Shown: piece after piece, positions 17,465-26,172 of the stretch
Position numbering within the stretch: the stretch's first letter is position 1
Layout of the letters: every line of letters starts with the position of its first letter
DNA from: an uncultured Porphyromonadaceae bacterium
Lineage (GTDB): Bacteria > Bacteroidota > Bacteroidia > Bacteroidales > Muribaculaceae
Length of the DNA stretch: 64,000 nucleotides
NCBI GenBank assembly: GCA_937901905.1
Contig: CALDIF010000024.1
Coordinates: 1-64,000 of the forward strand
Direction of reading: 5' to 3'
The notes under the pieces: generated by a model
What the model saw: the letters and a program-made list of their open reading frames with translations, nothing else
What the model was told of the DNA's origin: nothing
Database searches by the model: none
Translations under genes and position numbers: made by a program

Positions 17465-17645
17465 CATAACACCACAAAAACAGAGTTTCAACGGACAAGC
17501 GATAGGAAAATCGGAAACGGCAACTATCGTTAATGATTGTTACATATATCATGGTAACAGCAGGGCATACGGTAAAAATTTCACTTTTGGTAATGAATAT
17601 ATTTTCTCACTAAATTCTAACATCTCTAAGATATTCACAGTAATT

Positions 17646-17720
17646 TTAAGAAATAGCGACAATGTGGTCAACGTTGCTGACGTGAACACGATTTTGAGCA
17701 AAATCCTCGAACAGATGTGA
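17646..17720 (+). pseudogene. Orphan dockerin-like C-terminal fragment
   Basis: The plus strand encodes NSDNVVNVADVNTILSKILE, then QM and a TGA stop at 17718-17720. It closely resembles the calcium-loop repeats at the end of the amylase at 38.6-42.0 kb (NNDGIVNVADVNAVLNEILA). The first Asp of the calcium loop is lost. The frame stays open upstream to about 17430, but no start codon, signal peptide or recognisable domain was found. I read it as the tail of a deleted secreted protein. A chance match is unlikely given about 16 aligned residues and the correctly placed stop. Confidence 0.6.
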
Positions 17721-17777
17721 CCGACAAATCGACCTATCGGTTTGCCTAATACCGTTGTAAGGCTGTTAAAACCCGAT

Positions 17778-18965
17778 TCAGCGATACTTATCGCTCAGGT
17801 TATAGATGGACGTGTAGATAGCACGATCGACATCGGTGAGTTCAATGCCTCGACGCGCCATCACACGCGCTGCCATGTCGAAGAATGCCGGTAATGCAAC
17901 TTCTTTATATCCGGCAGGTCCGCCGGTTTGAAACGATGCGACAAAATTGCGTGGGAAACCGCTACCGTGAATTTCCACACCGACACCTATCACGGTGGCG
18001 GTGTTTATCATGCAGTTGACACCCAACTTGCTGTGATCGCCCATCATCAGTCCGCAGAATTGCAAGCCGGTGCGAGCAAAACGTTGCTCGCTGTAGTCCC
18101 ACATCTTAATCTCACCATAATCATTCTTGAGATTGCTTGCCGTGGTGCCACCGCCTATGTTACACCACTCCCCTATCACCGCATCGCCGAGAAAGCCCTC
18201 ATGAGCCTTGTTGCTATAGCCGATGAAGACGCTGTTTTCCACTTCACCGCCAATCTTGCAATGAGGGCCGAGGGTTGTGGCTCCATATACCTTAGCCCCG
18301 ATGCGCACCTTGGCATGGTCAAGAGCGGCAAAAGGTCCGCGTACACACGCACCTTCCATCACTTCAACATCGTGACCTATATAGATACACCCTTCGCGAG
18401 TGTTCAGCGTGGCGCCCTCGATCACTGCGTCCGGCTCGACAAACAAGCGGTCGGCAGGACCGATGAGGGTGTTGGTAGCCGACAAGGATGCCGACTTGCG
18501 ACCGGCAGTCAGTCGTTCGAAATCTTGTTGCATCACGACTGCGTTGTTCTCAAAGATGTGGTACAATCGAGTGATTGCCATCACCGGTTGGGCTGCGGCA
18601 ACAACGCGCCCCCACGCACGATTATCAAACTCTCCTGCCGCGCCGTTAAATGCAACCAAAGTGCCGTCATCGGCAATCAAAGCGTCACCGTAACGCAATT
18701 CGAGCACTTGACCGACAAGTGACGGCGTGGGCACCACGTGGGCAGCAATCATCAAGTTGTGATTACGCGCCAACGTTGGAAACTTTGCCTTCAGATAACT
18801 TGCGGTGAGGTGGCTGTAGCGGTGATTGAAGCCGAGCAATTCGCGCCACTTCCACTCAATCGTGGTGATACCTACTCGCAAGTGACAAGCCGGACGTGTA
18901 TAAGTGAGCGGCAAGAGATGTCGTCGCGTCTCGGTATCGTCAAAAAAGATTATATTGCTATTCAT
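17778..18965 (-). CDS. GlmU-like putative sugar nucleotidyltransferase / acetyltransferase
   Basis: A 395-residue protein. The N-terminus NIIFFDDTETRRHLLPLTYT is characteristic of a Bacteroidetes GlmU-like family, and a left-handed beta-helix of hexapeptide repeats occupies roughly residues 165-340 (for example IGHDVEVMEGACVRG, VRIGAKVYGATTLG). Family members are thought to act on sugar-1-phosphates, perhaps in UDP-GlcNAc supply, but the canonical GlmU uridylyltransferase loop is not evident and the substrate is unproven. It starts 7 bases after glyA and is probably co-transcribed with it. Confidence 0.8.
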   Translation of the reverse strand: MNSNIIFFDDTETRRHLLPLTYTRPACHLRVGITTIEWKWRELLGFNHRYSHLTASYLKAKFPTLARNHNLMIAAHVVPTPSLVGQVLELRYGDALIADDGTLVAFNGAAGEFDNRAWGRVVAAAQPVMAITRLYHIFENNAVVMQQDFERLTAGRKSASLSATNTLIGPADRLFVEPDAVIEGATLNTREGCIYIGHDVEVMEGACVRGPFAALDHAKVRIGAKVYGATTLGPHCKIGGEVENSVFIGYSNKAHEGFLGDAVIGEWCNIGGGTTASNLKNDYGEIKMWDYSEQRFARTGLQFCGLMMGDHSKLGVNCMINTATVIGVGVEIHGSGFPRNFVASFQTGGPAGYKEVALPAFFDMAARVMARRGIELTDVDRAIYTSIYNLSDKYR

Positions 18966-18972
18966 TGAACGG

Positions 18973-20253
18973 CTACCAGGCGAACATAGGATACATGTTC
19001 ATCAATTCGGTAACATCTTGACGCACAGCCGCTATCACGCCCGCATCTTCGGGAGCGTGCAACACGCGATCCAACAGATCGACGATAACGGGCATCACAT
19101 CTTCTTTCATGCCACGGGTAGTGATAGCCGGTGTACCAAGCCTCAGACCGCTCGTTTGGAAAGCACTGCGGTCATCAAAGGGCACCATGTTCTTATTGGC
19201 AGTGATGCCGGCTGCAACGAGCGACGACTCTGCCAGTTTGCCTGTCAGCTCGGGGAACTTGGTGCGCAGGTCAACAAGAATACAGTGATTGTCGGTGCCA
19301 CCGCTACATATTTTGTAACCGCGCTCCATCAATGCTGTTGCCATGGCGCGTGCATTGGCGCGCACCTGGGTGGCATACAACTTCCACTCGGGTTGCAATG
19401 CTTCACCAAAGGCAACCGCTTTGGCAGCAATCACGTGTTCGAGCGGACCGCCTTGGATACCGGGGAAGACTGCGCTGTCGAGCAAACTGCTCATCATTCT
19501 AGGTACACCTTTCTTGGTGGTCTTGCCCCACGGATTTTCGAAGTCCTTACCCATCAGGATAATGCCGCCACGCGGACCGCGCAACGTCTTGTGGGTCGTG
19601 CTTGTCACGATGTGGGCATAATGCAGGGGATTGTTTAACAAACCGGCAGCGATGAGACCGGCGGGGTGAGCCATATCAATGAGCAAGATAGCCCCCACCT
19701 CGTCGGCAATGGCGCGCATGCGTGCATAATCCCACTCGCGACTGTAAGCACTCGCGCCACCCACGATGAGACGTGGGCGCTCACGCCGGGCGACCTCCTC
19801 CATCATGTCGTAGTCCACAAGACCGTCCTCGGCACGCACGTTGTACTCCACTTGATGATATACAATACCCGAGAAATTAACCGGGCTACCGTGGCTCAAA
19901 TGACCACCGTGAGCCAAATTCAGCCCCATGAACGTATCGCCCGGGTTCAGACACGCCATGAACACTGCCATGTTGGCTTGCGCCCCACTGTGTGGCTGCA
20001 CATTGGCGTACTCGGCATCAAAGAGTTTCTTCACTCTTTCGATAGCAATCGTCTCGCTCTCGTCCACGTGCACGCAGCCACCGTAATAACGATGACCGGG
20101 ATAGCCCTCGGCATACTTGTTGGTCAAACAACTGCCCATCGCGCGCATCACCTGATCGCTCACGAAGTTTTCGCTTGCAATCAACTCAATACCGTGCAAC
20201 TGACGTTGATGTTCACGCTCGATAATATCAAAAATCTCGTTGTCGGGTCTCAT
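18973..20253 (-). CDS. glyA: Serine hydroxymethyltransferase
   Basis: A 426-residue PLP enzyme that interconverts serine and glycine with tetrahydrofolate, supplying one-carbon units. The start is the ATG at 20253 (MRPDNEIFDIIEREHQRQ); further upstream in-frame codons run through a terminator-like hairpin and were rejected. The signature ELIASENFVSDQVMRAMGS and the PLP lysine in VTSTTHKTLRGPRGG (Lys222) are present. Confidence 0.96.
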   Translation of the reverse strand: MRPDNEIFDIIEREHQRQLHGIELIASENFVSDQVMRAMGSCLTNKYAEGYPGHRYYGGCVHVDESETIAIERVKKLFDAEYANVQPHSGAQANMAVFMACLNPGDTFMGLNLAHGGHLSHGSPVNFSGIVYHQVEYNVRAEDGLVDYDMMEEVARRERPRLIVGGASAYSREWDYARMRAIADEVGAILLIDMAHPAGLIAAGLLNNPLHYAHIVTSTTHKTLRGPRGGIILMGKDFENPWGKTTKKGVPRMMSSLLDSAVFPGIQGGPLEHVIAAKAVAFGEALQPEWKLYATQVRANARAMATALMERGYKICSGGTDNHCILVDLRTKFPELTGKLAESSLVAAGITANKNMVPFDDRSAFQTSGLRLGTPAITTRGMKEDVMPVIVDLLDRVLHAPEDAGVIAAVRQDVTELMNMYPMFAW

Positions 20254-20283
20254 GATTAAGTTGGTTTTGAGTGTTATTGTTAA

Positions 20284-20317
20284 CTCTTGGCGACACCGTT
20301 GATTGTGTCGCCGAGAG
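20284..20317 (-). terminator. Hairpin between the FadL-like gene and glyA
   Basis: CTCTTGGCGACAC and GTGTCGCCGAGAG form a 13-bp stem with one G-T pair and an 8-base loop. There is no clear T run, so termination may be partial. It lies in the 76-base gap between two codirectional genes. Confidence 0.5.
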
Positions 20318-20329
20318 AGTAAAATCATG

Positions 20330-21820
20330 TCAAAATTTATAATCGACACCAATGCCGAACACCTTGTTGCTGCGCGAGAACACATCGCTGCCTGCTGGCA
20401 AAGCCGCGTTGTTCAAATAGTGCTCCTGTACACGCTTGTAGTCGCGGTAGTTAGTCCAAAAATAACCGATGTTGATGCGCGCGTGGCGGCTCACGTTGAT
20501 TGCACCGCCGAAACCGAGCGAATAGCTGTCGCACGAGAACGCCGTGTGAGTCTGGAAATCGTCGCTCAAGCCATAGTCGGTATTCTGGAAACCGCAACTG
20601 ACGGTGAAAATGCGGTTAATATCCCACTCGATACCCGCCAACACCTCATGTGTGCCGTGTTTTAGAGACTTTTGCTTATCATTTATCATCTCGGCGTGTT
20701 TGTCGTCAAAGAAGTGATACTCGACCGTTGCACGCAACTTATTGGGAATAAACTCATAACCCGCCGCAACGTATAACACCGCCGGCAAGTCGTTAGGCGT
20801 GTTCACACCGTCGCTGTAAGGCAACATCGCTGCAGTGAACTCTTCACTCGTTGTGCCTAACGAGGTTGCCTCCAATGTCTTGGTATCGTTCTCGATATGC
20901 AGGTTTGTCTTGAACTCATATTTTGCAGCAAGGGTCAATCCTTTCCACTTGAAGTCCACACCCACAATAGGAGTCAAGCCCCAACCGCTCTGGTCGGTGT
21001 CCAAGGCGAGGTGAGTGAGACCGCCCTCGGCGGTAAGAGCGGCGATTGTAGGAGCATATGCCGCCAGTTGTTCGGGGGGCAACGTCGCCATTGCAGCACG
21101 AGCCTTGTCTACGATAGCACTGCCTATGGTGGCATCGACGTGACCACGGTAATTTCCGCTGAAGTAGTTCACTCGTGCACCCAAGAAACCGCTGAAGTGC
21201 TTGTTAACCTGATAGGCACCTCCCAGTTGCATACCGTAGATATATTGGCGACCGCGCATTGACGTGTTTATCGTGTACATATCGGGCGTGAGGGCATCAA
21301 CCCCGATCAATGACTTGAGCACCGGCATTGCCGCGATTGTTTGAGCCGACTTGCTGTAAATGCCTGCCATCACCGGCGCGTCAAACAGGGGCAGACCTTT
21401 GCCGAACGAGCACTTGCCTCCACCACCCGTGACTCCGAAGAACGCGCTACCCGCCCACTTGCCGCGCTTGTATACCGCATATAAACTCGGCAGCACGGGA
21501 GCGGCAGCATCACCGTCGTATTTGCGCGAGGGATTGCCATCGGCATTGGTGTAGGCAAACAACGGGAACGTCGTGACACAATCACGCGTTTGATAAGCAC
21601 TCTGTATATTGAGTGAAAGGGTCAAGCCCTCGTGGTTGAGAAAGGCTGTGCCGGCAGGATTGGTGTAAACGGCATCTATCTCGTTGCTGGCACCGCGTGC
21701 CATCATTCTCACGAAGTCAATATGCTGATTGGTGTTATGTAAGAGACCTCCGGCTTGGGCAGTCGGCACCATGAATAACGTGGCTCCCGCCACCATCATA
21801 AACGTTACAATCTTGTTCAT
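20330..21820 (-). CDS. OmpP1/FadL-family outer-membrane transport protein
   Basis: A 496-residue outer-membrane beta-barrel protein. The signal peptide is MNKIVTFMMVAGATLFMVPT followed by AQA, giving a mature start at GGLLHNTNQ, which fixes the ATG at 21820. The motif NEIDAVYTNPAGTAFL is the FadL-type N-terminal hatch segment (NPAG). It ends with an aromatic beta-signal (FGIGVDYKF). FadL proteins import hydrophobic compounds. It is longer than PorV, so I do not call it a T9SS component. It is 62 bases downstream of the GTPase-like gene in the same orientation. Confidence 0.85.
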   Translation of the reverse strand: MNKIVTFMMVAGATLFMVPTAQAGGLLHNTNQHIDFVRMMARGASNEIDAVYTNPAGTAFLNHEGLTLSLNIQSAYQTRDCVTTFPLFAYTNADGNPSRKYDGDAAAPVLPSLYAVYKRGKWAGSAFFGVTGGGGKCSFGKGLPLFDAPVMAGIYSKSAQTIAAMPVLKSLIGVDALTPDMYTINTSMRGRQYIYGMQLGGAYQVNKHFSGFLGARVNYFSGNYRGHVDATIGSAIVDKARAAMATLPPEQLAAYAPTIAALTAEGGLTHLALDTDQSGWGLTPIVGVDFKWKGLTLAAKYEFKTNLHIENDTKTLEATSLGTTSEEFTAAMLPYSDGVNTPNDLPAVLYVAAGYEFIPNKLRATVEYHFFDDKHAEMINDKQKSLKHGTHEVLAGIEWDINRIFTVSCGFQNTDYGLSDDFQTHTAFSCDSYSLGFGGAINVSRHARINIGYFWTNYRDYKRVQEHYLNNAALPAGSDVFSRSNKVFGIGVDYKF

Positions 21821-21882
21821 CTTCTTTTTATTGAACTTACTCTTAACTATGATTAGAGAAACACTTGTAAAACACAATCGGT

Positions 21883-23469
21883 TCACGAGCGAAAATACCT
21901 CAAAATTTTGCCTTGTCCACCACAACCGTCAGGCAAGTCCACGCCGGCGGCATCCAACACGTCACCGATAAGTTGGCGAGAGCCGAAGCACAAGCGCTCC
22001 ATCGGACGTGTAGCACCCTTGAACAGTGTGTCGCTCGCGTGACCGTACACCTTAAAAGTTGTATCAATTGGGGTAGCCGTGAAATAGACATGCGGTGGCA
22101 TCGCGGTCACTTCGCCTATCGTGCCGTGAGCCTTACTGCGAACCGCACTCGCGAAGGAATAAATACGCGCGGTGATGTGGTCGCCTATGGCATTGGGACG
22201 ACCGGCATGGTCGGTACTGTTGACGACATAAGTGTCCGGTGCATTGAAGTAGTCGTCCTCTTGCTCGGTCACTCGCGAAGCCATCTCGAATAAGTCTTGC
22301 TTGAATGTTTCCACCTTCTCGACATCGGTGTGCTCAAGAGCCGTGAGCCATTGCCACAAGGTGGTGGCATCGCTCGCTCCGAGCGGACGATTTCCGATGG
22401 CGCGAGCCAACATCAGGGTAAACATCGAGTAGACAAGGTCTGCATCCTTGTTGGCACGCACATACATTGCCCGATACAACTGCTGCGGCAATATACTGTC
22501 AATGCCCTTGAAAGCCAGATACCAACGCTTGGGGGGGCAATGATTATCGGTCACCAAAGCCATCGTCCCCGACAGCATGTCATAGAAAGCGGTCGTGCTC
22601 GTCGGGTCACTTGTCGGACTTATCCTGTCACTCACCGGCATGGCACATTTGTCACAATAGACGACATCGGTTGCCGCATAGGTAAAATAGAGGTAATAGA
22701 AATTGCGAATGTGAACATTCTCGATCGCCTCGCGCGAGATCACAGTCCCCATCGCGTCACTCACGGCATCACCGATGATTGACCACGCTTCAATCACGGC
22801 ATTGAGAACGGTGTCGGTGACAAAGTCAAAGAAATGGTAAATAAGATAACGCCCGTTGACATAGTGACGCTCTGTCTCATCAATGGCAAAGCCTTGCTCG
22901 ACCAACGAAGCAATGACCTCATCGTTTGTACGATAACGTTCCACTCCGGGTTTGGCTTCATCGAGCGTAGCGAGCGGTGGGACCACATTTTCTCCTGCAG
23001 TTCTCACAAGGTGTATCGTCTGCAACCTGCGGTCGCCACGATACCATGTATTAACCATGAAATGCTCACCGTTCATCGCGAGCAACTCATTCTTGACGTG
23101 CTTGAACACCTCAAGAGCCTCGCCGGCAAAGCACTCGCCCGGCACATCGAGGAACTCAATTCGACAAACGTCCCGATTACCGTTGAGAGACAACATCGCC
23201 GCATAGTGGGTTCGACAGGCGTACAACTTGCTGCGAGCAATCGCGCCCGAAGTGTCGGACGTGCGCCGTTTCAAGTCGTCAAAATCGAGGAAACCCGGCA
23301 CAGCCTTCACGCTGTAGCCCATGCGATATTGTAATGCGGCGGCAATATCCTGCAGCAAGTAAGTCTTACCACCGGTTGTCGCTCCGACCATCGCCACTCG
23401 CACCGTGGGACACGAGGTTCCGAACAATCGACGAAACGCCCTCAATATCTGCTTTAACCACTTCATCAT
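21883..23469 (-). CDS. P-loop GTPase-like protein (possibly DO-GTPase-related)
   Basis: A 528-residue protein of unknown function. It has a Walker A/G1 motif GATTGGKT at residues 29-36 and a G3-like DVPGE in CRIEFLDVPGECF. A basic amphipathic start (MMKWLKQILRAFRRLF) could touch the membrane. The start is set by the promoter: the -7 box TACCTTTG at 23501-23494 places transcription near 23489, so an in-frame TTG at 23496 cannot be used and the ATG at 23469 or 23466 must be. It resembles the GTPases found beside vWA, tubulin-like and Hsp70-like proteins in bacterial multi-NTPase clusters, and such genes begin 5 kb away. The exact family needs a profile search. Confidence 0.65.
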   Translation of the reverse strand: MMKWLKQILRAFRRLFGTSCPTVRVAMVGATTGGKTYLLQDIAAALQYRMGYSVKAVPGFLDFDDLKRRTSDTSGAIARSKLYACRTHYAAMLSLNGNRDVCRIEFLDVPGECFAGEALEVFKHVKNELLAMNGEHFMVNTWYRGDRRLQTIHLVRTAGENVVPPLATLDEAKPGVERYRTNDEVIASLVEQGFAIDETERHYVNGRYLIYHFFDFVTDTVLNAVIEAWSIIGDAVSDAMGTVISREAIENVHIRNFYYLYFTYAATDVVYCDKCAMPVSDRISPTSDPTSTTAFYDMLSGTMALVTDNHCPPKRWYLAFKGIDSILPQQLYRAMYVRANKDADLVYSMFTLMLARAIGNRPLGASDATTLWQWLTALEHTDVEKVETFKQDLFEMASRVTEQEDDYFNAPDTYVVNSTDHAGRPNAIGDHITARIYSFASAVRSKAHGTIGEVTAMPPHVYFTATPIDTTFKVYGHASDTLFKGATRPMERLCFGSRQLIGDVLDAAGVDLPDGCGGQGKILRYFRS

Positions 23470-23493
23470 GGTCTGTGCCGTAATATCGCGCGG

Positions 23494-23524
23494 CAAAGGT
23501 ACTAAAACTTACGTTGTTACGCAA
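23494..23524 (-). promoter_or_regulatory. Promoter of the GTPase-like gene
   Basis: TTG (23524-23522) and TACCTTTG (23501-23494) are 20 bases apart on the minus strand. The predicted start site gives a leader of only about 20 bases, which excludes the longer reading of the coding region. It may also serve the FadL-like gene. Confidence 0.75.
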
Positions 23525-23689
23525 ATTTATCAGCCGACAAGCACACAAACAAGCACATGGTTAACAAGTTTGATGTGGTTGACGCGAGGCGACTTGTGGC
23601 CAACGAGCCGGTATCAATGTAAAATAAATGACATGCCACCGCGTTAATTTAAGAGATGAGAGGTTATAGCACATCGTAACAGAACATTA

Positions 23690-25681
23690 ATGAAAGCGAA
23701 AACACATCAAATAACAGTGGCGATATTGATATTGTTACTCGGTTTGACAAGTGCCACGATGACAAGTTGCAAGACTGCCAAGATGCGCGATGCCGACGAG
23801 GCATTCGATCGTGGCGAATATGACAACGCTGCCACTATTTACCGTAAGATTTATAATAAACTCAAGAAGCGTGAAGACCGTTGGCAACGAGGCGAAGTCG
23901 CTTTCAAAATGGGATTGTGCTACAGCAAGTTGAACCAAAGCAGCCGTGCGGCTGCAGCCATGCAAAACGCGTTGCGTTACGAGTGGGAGGATTCCACCGC
24001 CTATCTGCTTTTGGGACAAGCCTTGCAGCGCGAGGGTAAGTACAAGGAAGCCATAGCGGCCTACAACACCTACCTTGAGTGGCGTCCCGGCGATTGGATG
24101 GCGACACAGGGCATACGCGGGTGCAACATGGCTCCGCGACTCAAGCAAGAGGGGTCACGATATATTGTCAAGAGTGCCAAGTTGTTCAACACCCGCCGTG
24201 CCGACATGACACCCATGTTCCTCGGTGCCGAAAATGACCAACTGTACTATGCCAGCAGCACCGACAAGGCAGTAGGCACCACCAAGAGCGAAATCACCGG
24301 CACCAAACGGTTTGATATTTTTTTCGCAAAGAAAGACGAGGACGGCAAGTGGTCGCGCCCCGAGCCTGTCGAGGGCGAGTTAAACACCGAACACGACGAG
24401 GGTTGCCCCTCATTCACACCCGACGGTACGATGATGTACCTTGCTCGAGCCGTGCGCAAGAATTCACCGAGCACTGTAAATATATGGACCAGCAGTCGCA
24501 GCGAGGCAAAATGGAGCGCACCCGTTCAATTCGAAATCACCGCCGACACCTTGAGTGCCATGGGAGATCCCGCTGTGAGTGCCGACGGCACCTGGCTGTA
24601 TTTTGCCAGTGACATGCCAGGCGGCCAGGGAGGCATTGACCTGTGGCGCATCAACATCAAGGACAAGCGTGGCACTCTCGAGAACCTCGGCGAGCAAATC
24701 AACACGCCCGGCAACGAGCGTTTCCCCTATTGTCGCACCGACAGCCTCCTATACTTTGCCAGCGACGGTCATGCCGGCATGGGCGGACTTGATTTATTCC
24801 GCGCCACGCTCCAACCGAGTGGCAAGTGGTTTGTCGAGAACATGGGCAGCCCGATGAATTCACCCTACGACGACTTCGGCATCACTTACGGTGAGGGAGA
24901 GAGCGGTTTTTTCTCGTCAAATCGTGGCGATGCACGCGGTTATGACCACATCTTCTCGTTCATCAAGCCCGACTTGAAGATATGGATTAGCGGTTATGTA
25001 CTCGACAAGGACGACGAACCGGTGCCTAACGCGGTGATACGCATTGTCGGTGATGACGGCAGCAACCAAAAGGCAGCCGGCAAGCCCGACGGCTCGTTCC
25101 GCTTCGACCTGCAACGTGGGGTCAACTACGTGATGCTCGCCGGAGCCACCGGTTATCTCAATGGCAAGCAGCAATTCAGCAGCGACCCTGAGGAAGCCGA
25201 TGCCGAATACAATGTTGACTTTGTACTCGCAGCGATGACCAAGCCACAGGTGATTGAGAACATTTTCTACGACTTCAACAAGGCCACCCTACGTCCCGAG
25301 TCCAAAGAAGCACTTGATGAGATGGTACAAGTCATGAAAGACAATCCGTCCATTGTGATAGAGATGGCGAGCCACACCGACCGCGTCGGCAGTGACGCGT
25401 ACAACAACAAGTTGAGTGAGCGACGCGCTCAAAGCGTTGTCGACTACCTCATCGCGGCAGGCATCGACCGCGAGCGACTTCGTCCCAAAGGATACGGTAA
25501 GACACGTCCTAAGGTGGTCACCAAGCGCATCAACAGCCAATACCCACAGTTTGACGAGGGCACCGAATTAAACGAAGAATTCGTGATGAGTTTGAGTGAT
25601 GAGGATCGCGCTGCCGCCGACCAAATCAACCGTCGAACCGAGTTTCAGGTCATCAACACCGACTATATGTTGACCTACTGA
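23690..25681 (+). CDS. porE: PorE-like T9SS protein (TPR, beta-propeller, carboxypeptidase-regulatory-like, OmpA domains)
   Basis: A 663-residue envelope lipoprotein, lipobox TMTSC with Cys27. The architecture is TPR repeats at about 33-140, a WD40/PD40-type propeller at about 165-415 (repeated DLWRIN/YFASD blades such as LYFASDMPGGQGGIDLWR), a carboxypeptidase-regulatory-like beta domain from about 430 (SGYVLDKDDEPVPNAVIRI), and a C-terminal OmpA peptidoglycan-binding domain from about 520 (FYDFNKATLRPES, SHTDRVGSDAYNNKLSERRA). This order and length match PorE, which anchors the type IX secretion system to peptidoglycan in Porphyromonas. A general PD40/OmpA protein is the alternative. The T9SS cargo at 60-63.8 kb supports the reading. 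Confidence 0.75.
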   Translation: MKAKTHQITVAILILLLGLTSATMTSCKTAKMRDADEAFDRGEYDNAATIYRKIYNKLKKREDRWQRGEVAFKMGLCYSKLNQSSRAAAAMQNALRYEWEDSTAYLLLGQALQREGKYKEAIAAYNTYLEWRPGDWMATQGIRGCNMAPRLKQEGSRYIVKSAKLFNTRRADMTPMFLGAENDQLYYASSTDKAVGTTKSEITGTKRFDIFFAKKDEDGKWSRPEPVEGELNTEHDEGCPSFTPDGTMMYLARAVRKNSPSTVNIWTSSRSEAKWSAPVQFEITADTLSAMGDPAVSADGTWLYFASDMPGGQGGIDLWRINIKDKRGTLENLGEQINTPGNERFPYCRTDSLLYFASDGHAGMGGLDLFRATLQPSGKWFVENMGSPMNSPYDDFGITYGEGESGFFSSNRGDARGYDHIFSFIKPDLKIWISGYVLDKDDEPVPNAVIRIVGDDGSNQKAAGKPDGSFRFDLQRGVNYVMLAGATGYLNGKQQFSSDPEEADAEYNVDFVLAAMTKPQVIENIFYDFNKATLRPESKEALDEMVQVMKDNPSIVIEMASHTDRVGSDAYNNKLSERRAQSVVDYLIAAGIDRERLRPKGYGKTRPKVVTKRINSQYPQFDEGTELNEEFVMSLSDEDRAAADQINRRTEFQVINTDYMLTY

Positions 25682-25682
25682 C

Positions 25683-25719
25683 ACCGTGCGCAAAACGGTA
25701 TTGACGTTTTGCGCACGGT
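25683..25719 (+). terminator. Terminator hairpin after the PorE-like gene
   Basis: A perfect 15-bp stem (ACCGTGCGCAAAACG with CGTTTTGCGCACGGT, 7-base loop) begins two bases after the stop codon. The T run is poor. Confidence 0.7.
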
Positions 25720-25788
25720 CGTTGCCTCACGCCCGAGATTGCGAGCAACGATTGCAGCCATCGGCAAGGGTGTTAGGTACAACAAAGC

Positions 25789-25818
25789 GAGTCGCTCGAT
25801 TTTACAACCGAGCGACTC
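25789..25818 (-). terminator. Terminator of the tRNA-Phe/tRNA-Asp unit
   Basis: GAGTCGCTCG and CGAGCGACTC form a perfect 10-bp stem. On the minus strand it is followed by GCTTTGTTGT. It lies 5 bases beyond the 3' end of tRNA-Asp. Confidence 0.6.
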
Positions 25819-25822
25819 TTGC

Positions 25823-25895
25823 GGTGCGTACAGGACTCGAACCAGCGACCTCCTGCGTGACAGGCAGGCATTCTAACCAACTGAACTAACGCACC
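25823..25895 (-). tRNA. tRNA-Asp (anticodon GTC)
   Basis: A 73-base cloverleaf with acceptor arms GGTGCGT and ACGCACC, anticodon stem CCTGC/GCAGG around the loop CTGTCAC, and T loop TTCGAGT. CCA is not encoded. The T stem appears to contain one T-T mismatch. It is the second tRNA of a two-gene unit, 10 bases after tRNA-Phe. Confidence 0.93.
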
Positions 25896-25905
25896 ATGCT
25901 ATCGT

Positions 25906-25976
25906 GGTACCTCCAGGAATCGAACCGGGGACACATGGATTTTCAGTCCATTGCTCTACCGCTGAGCTAAGGTACC
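25906..25976 (-). tRNA. tRNA-Phe (anticodon GAA)
   Basis: A 71-base cloverleaf with acceptor arms GGTACCT and AGGTACC, anticodon stem ATGGA/TCCAT around CTGAAAA, and T loop TTCGATT. CCA is not encoded. It is first in the unit. Confidence 0.94.
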
Positions 25977-25994
25977 TTTCCGCATTTGCGACTG

Positions 25995-26024
25995 CAAAGG
26001 TACAACAAGATTTTGAACCGACAA
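25995..26024 (-). promoter_or_regulatory. Promoter of the tRNA-Phe/tRNA-Asp unit
   Basis: TTG (26024-26022), a 19-base spacer and TACCTTTG (26002-25995) on the minus strand, ending 18 bases before the tRNA-Phe 5' end. It is a clean Bacteroidetes-type promoter. Confidence 0.75.
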
Positions 26025-26172
26025 AATATTTTGGCAAAAAAAATTATTTTTAGGTCTTTTTATAATATTTCACGTTCTGTATTGCTCGCATGTGGGGAAA
26101 ATTGAGTAATTTGGCGCGTTTTTTCACAGGCACGCGCCCCCTGCGGTGTTTGCCTAACGCGATTATGTATTG

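Noticed and set aside
17430..17645. Whole open frame upstream of the dockerin-like fragment as an intact gene
   Set aside because: No start codon, no signal peptide and no recognisable domain; AT-rich noise is the better explanation.
20330..21820. Identification of the FadL-like protein as PorV of the T9SS
   Set aside because: It is about 100 residues longer than PorV, and the position after the GTPase-like gene gives no T9SS context.
23470..23496. TTG start for the GTPase-like gene at 23496
   Set aside because: It overlaps the -7 promoter box, so it would lie upstream of the transcription start.
25683..26024. tRNA region as an integration site with attachment repeats
   Set aside because: Both tRNAs are intact, with promoter and terminator, and no integrase or direct repeat of a tRNA 3' end was seen nearby.
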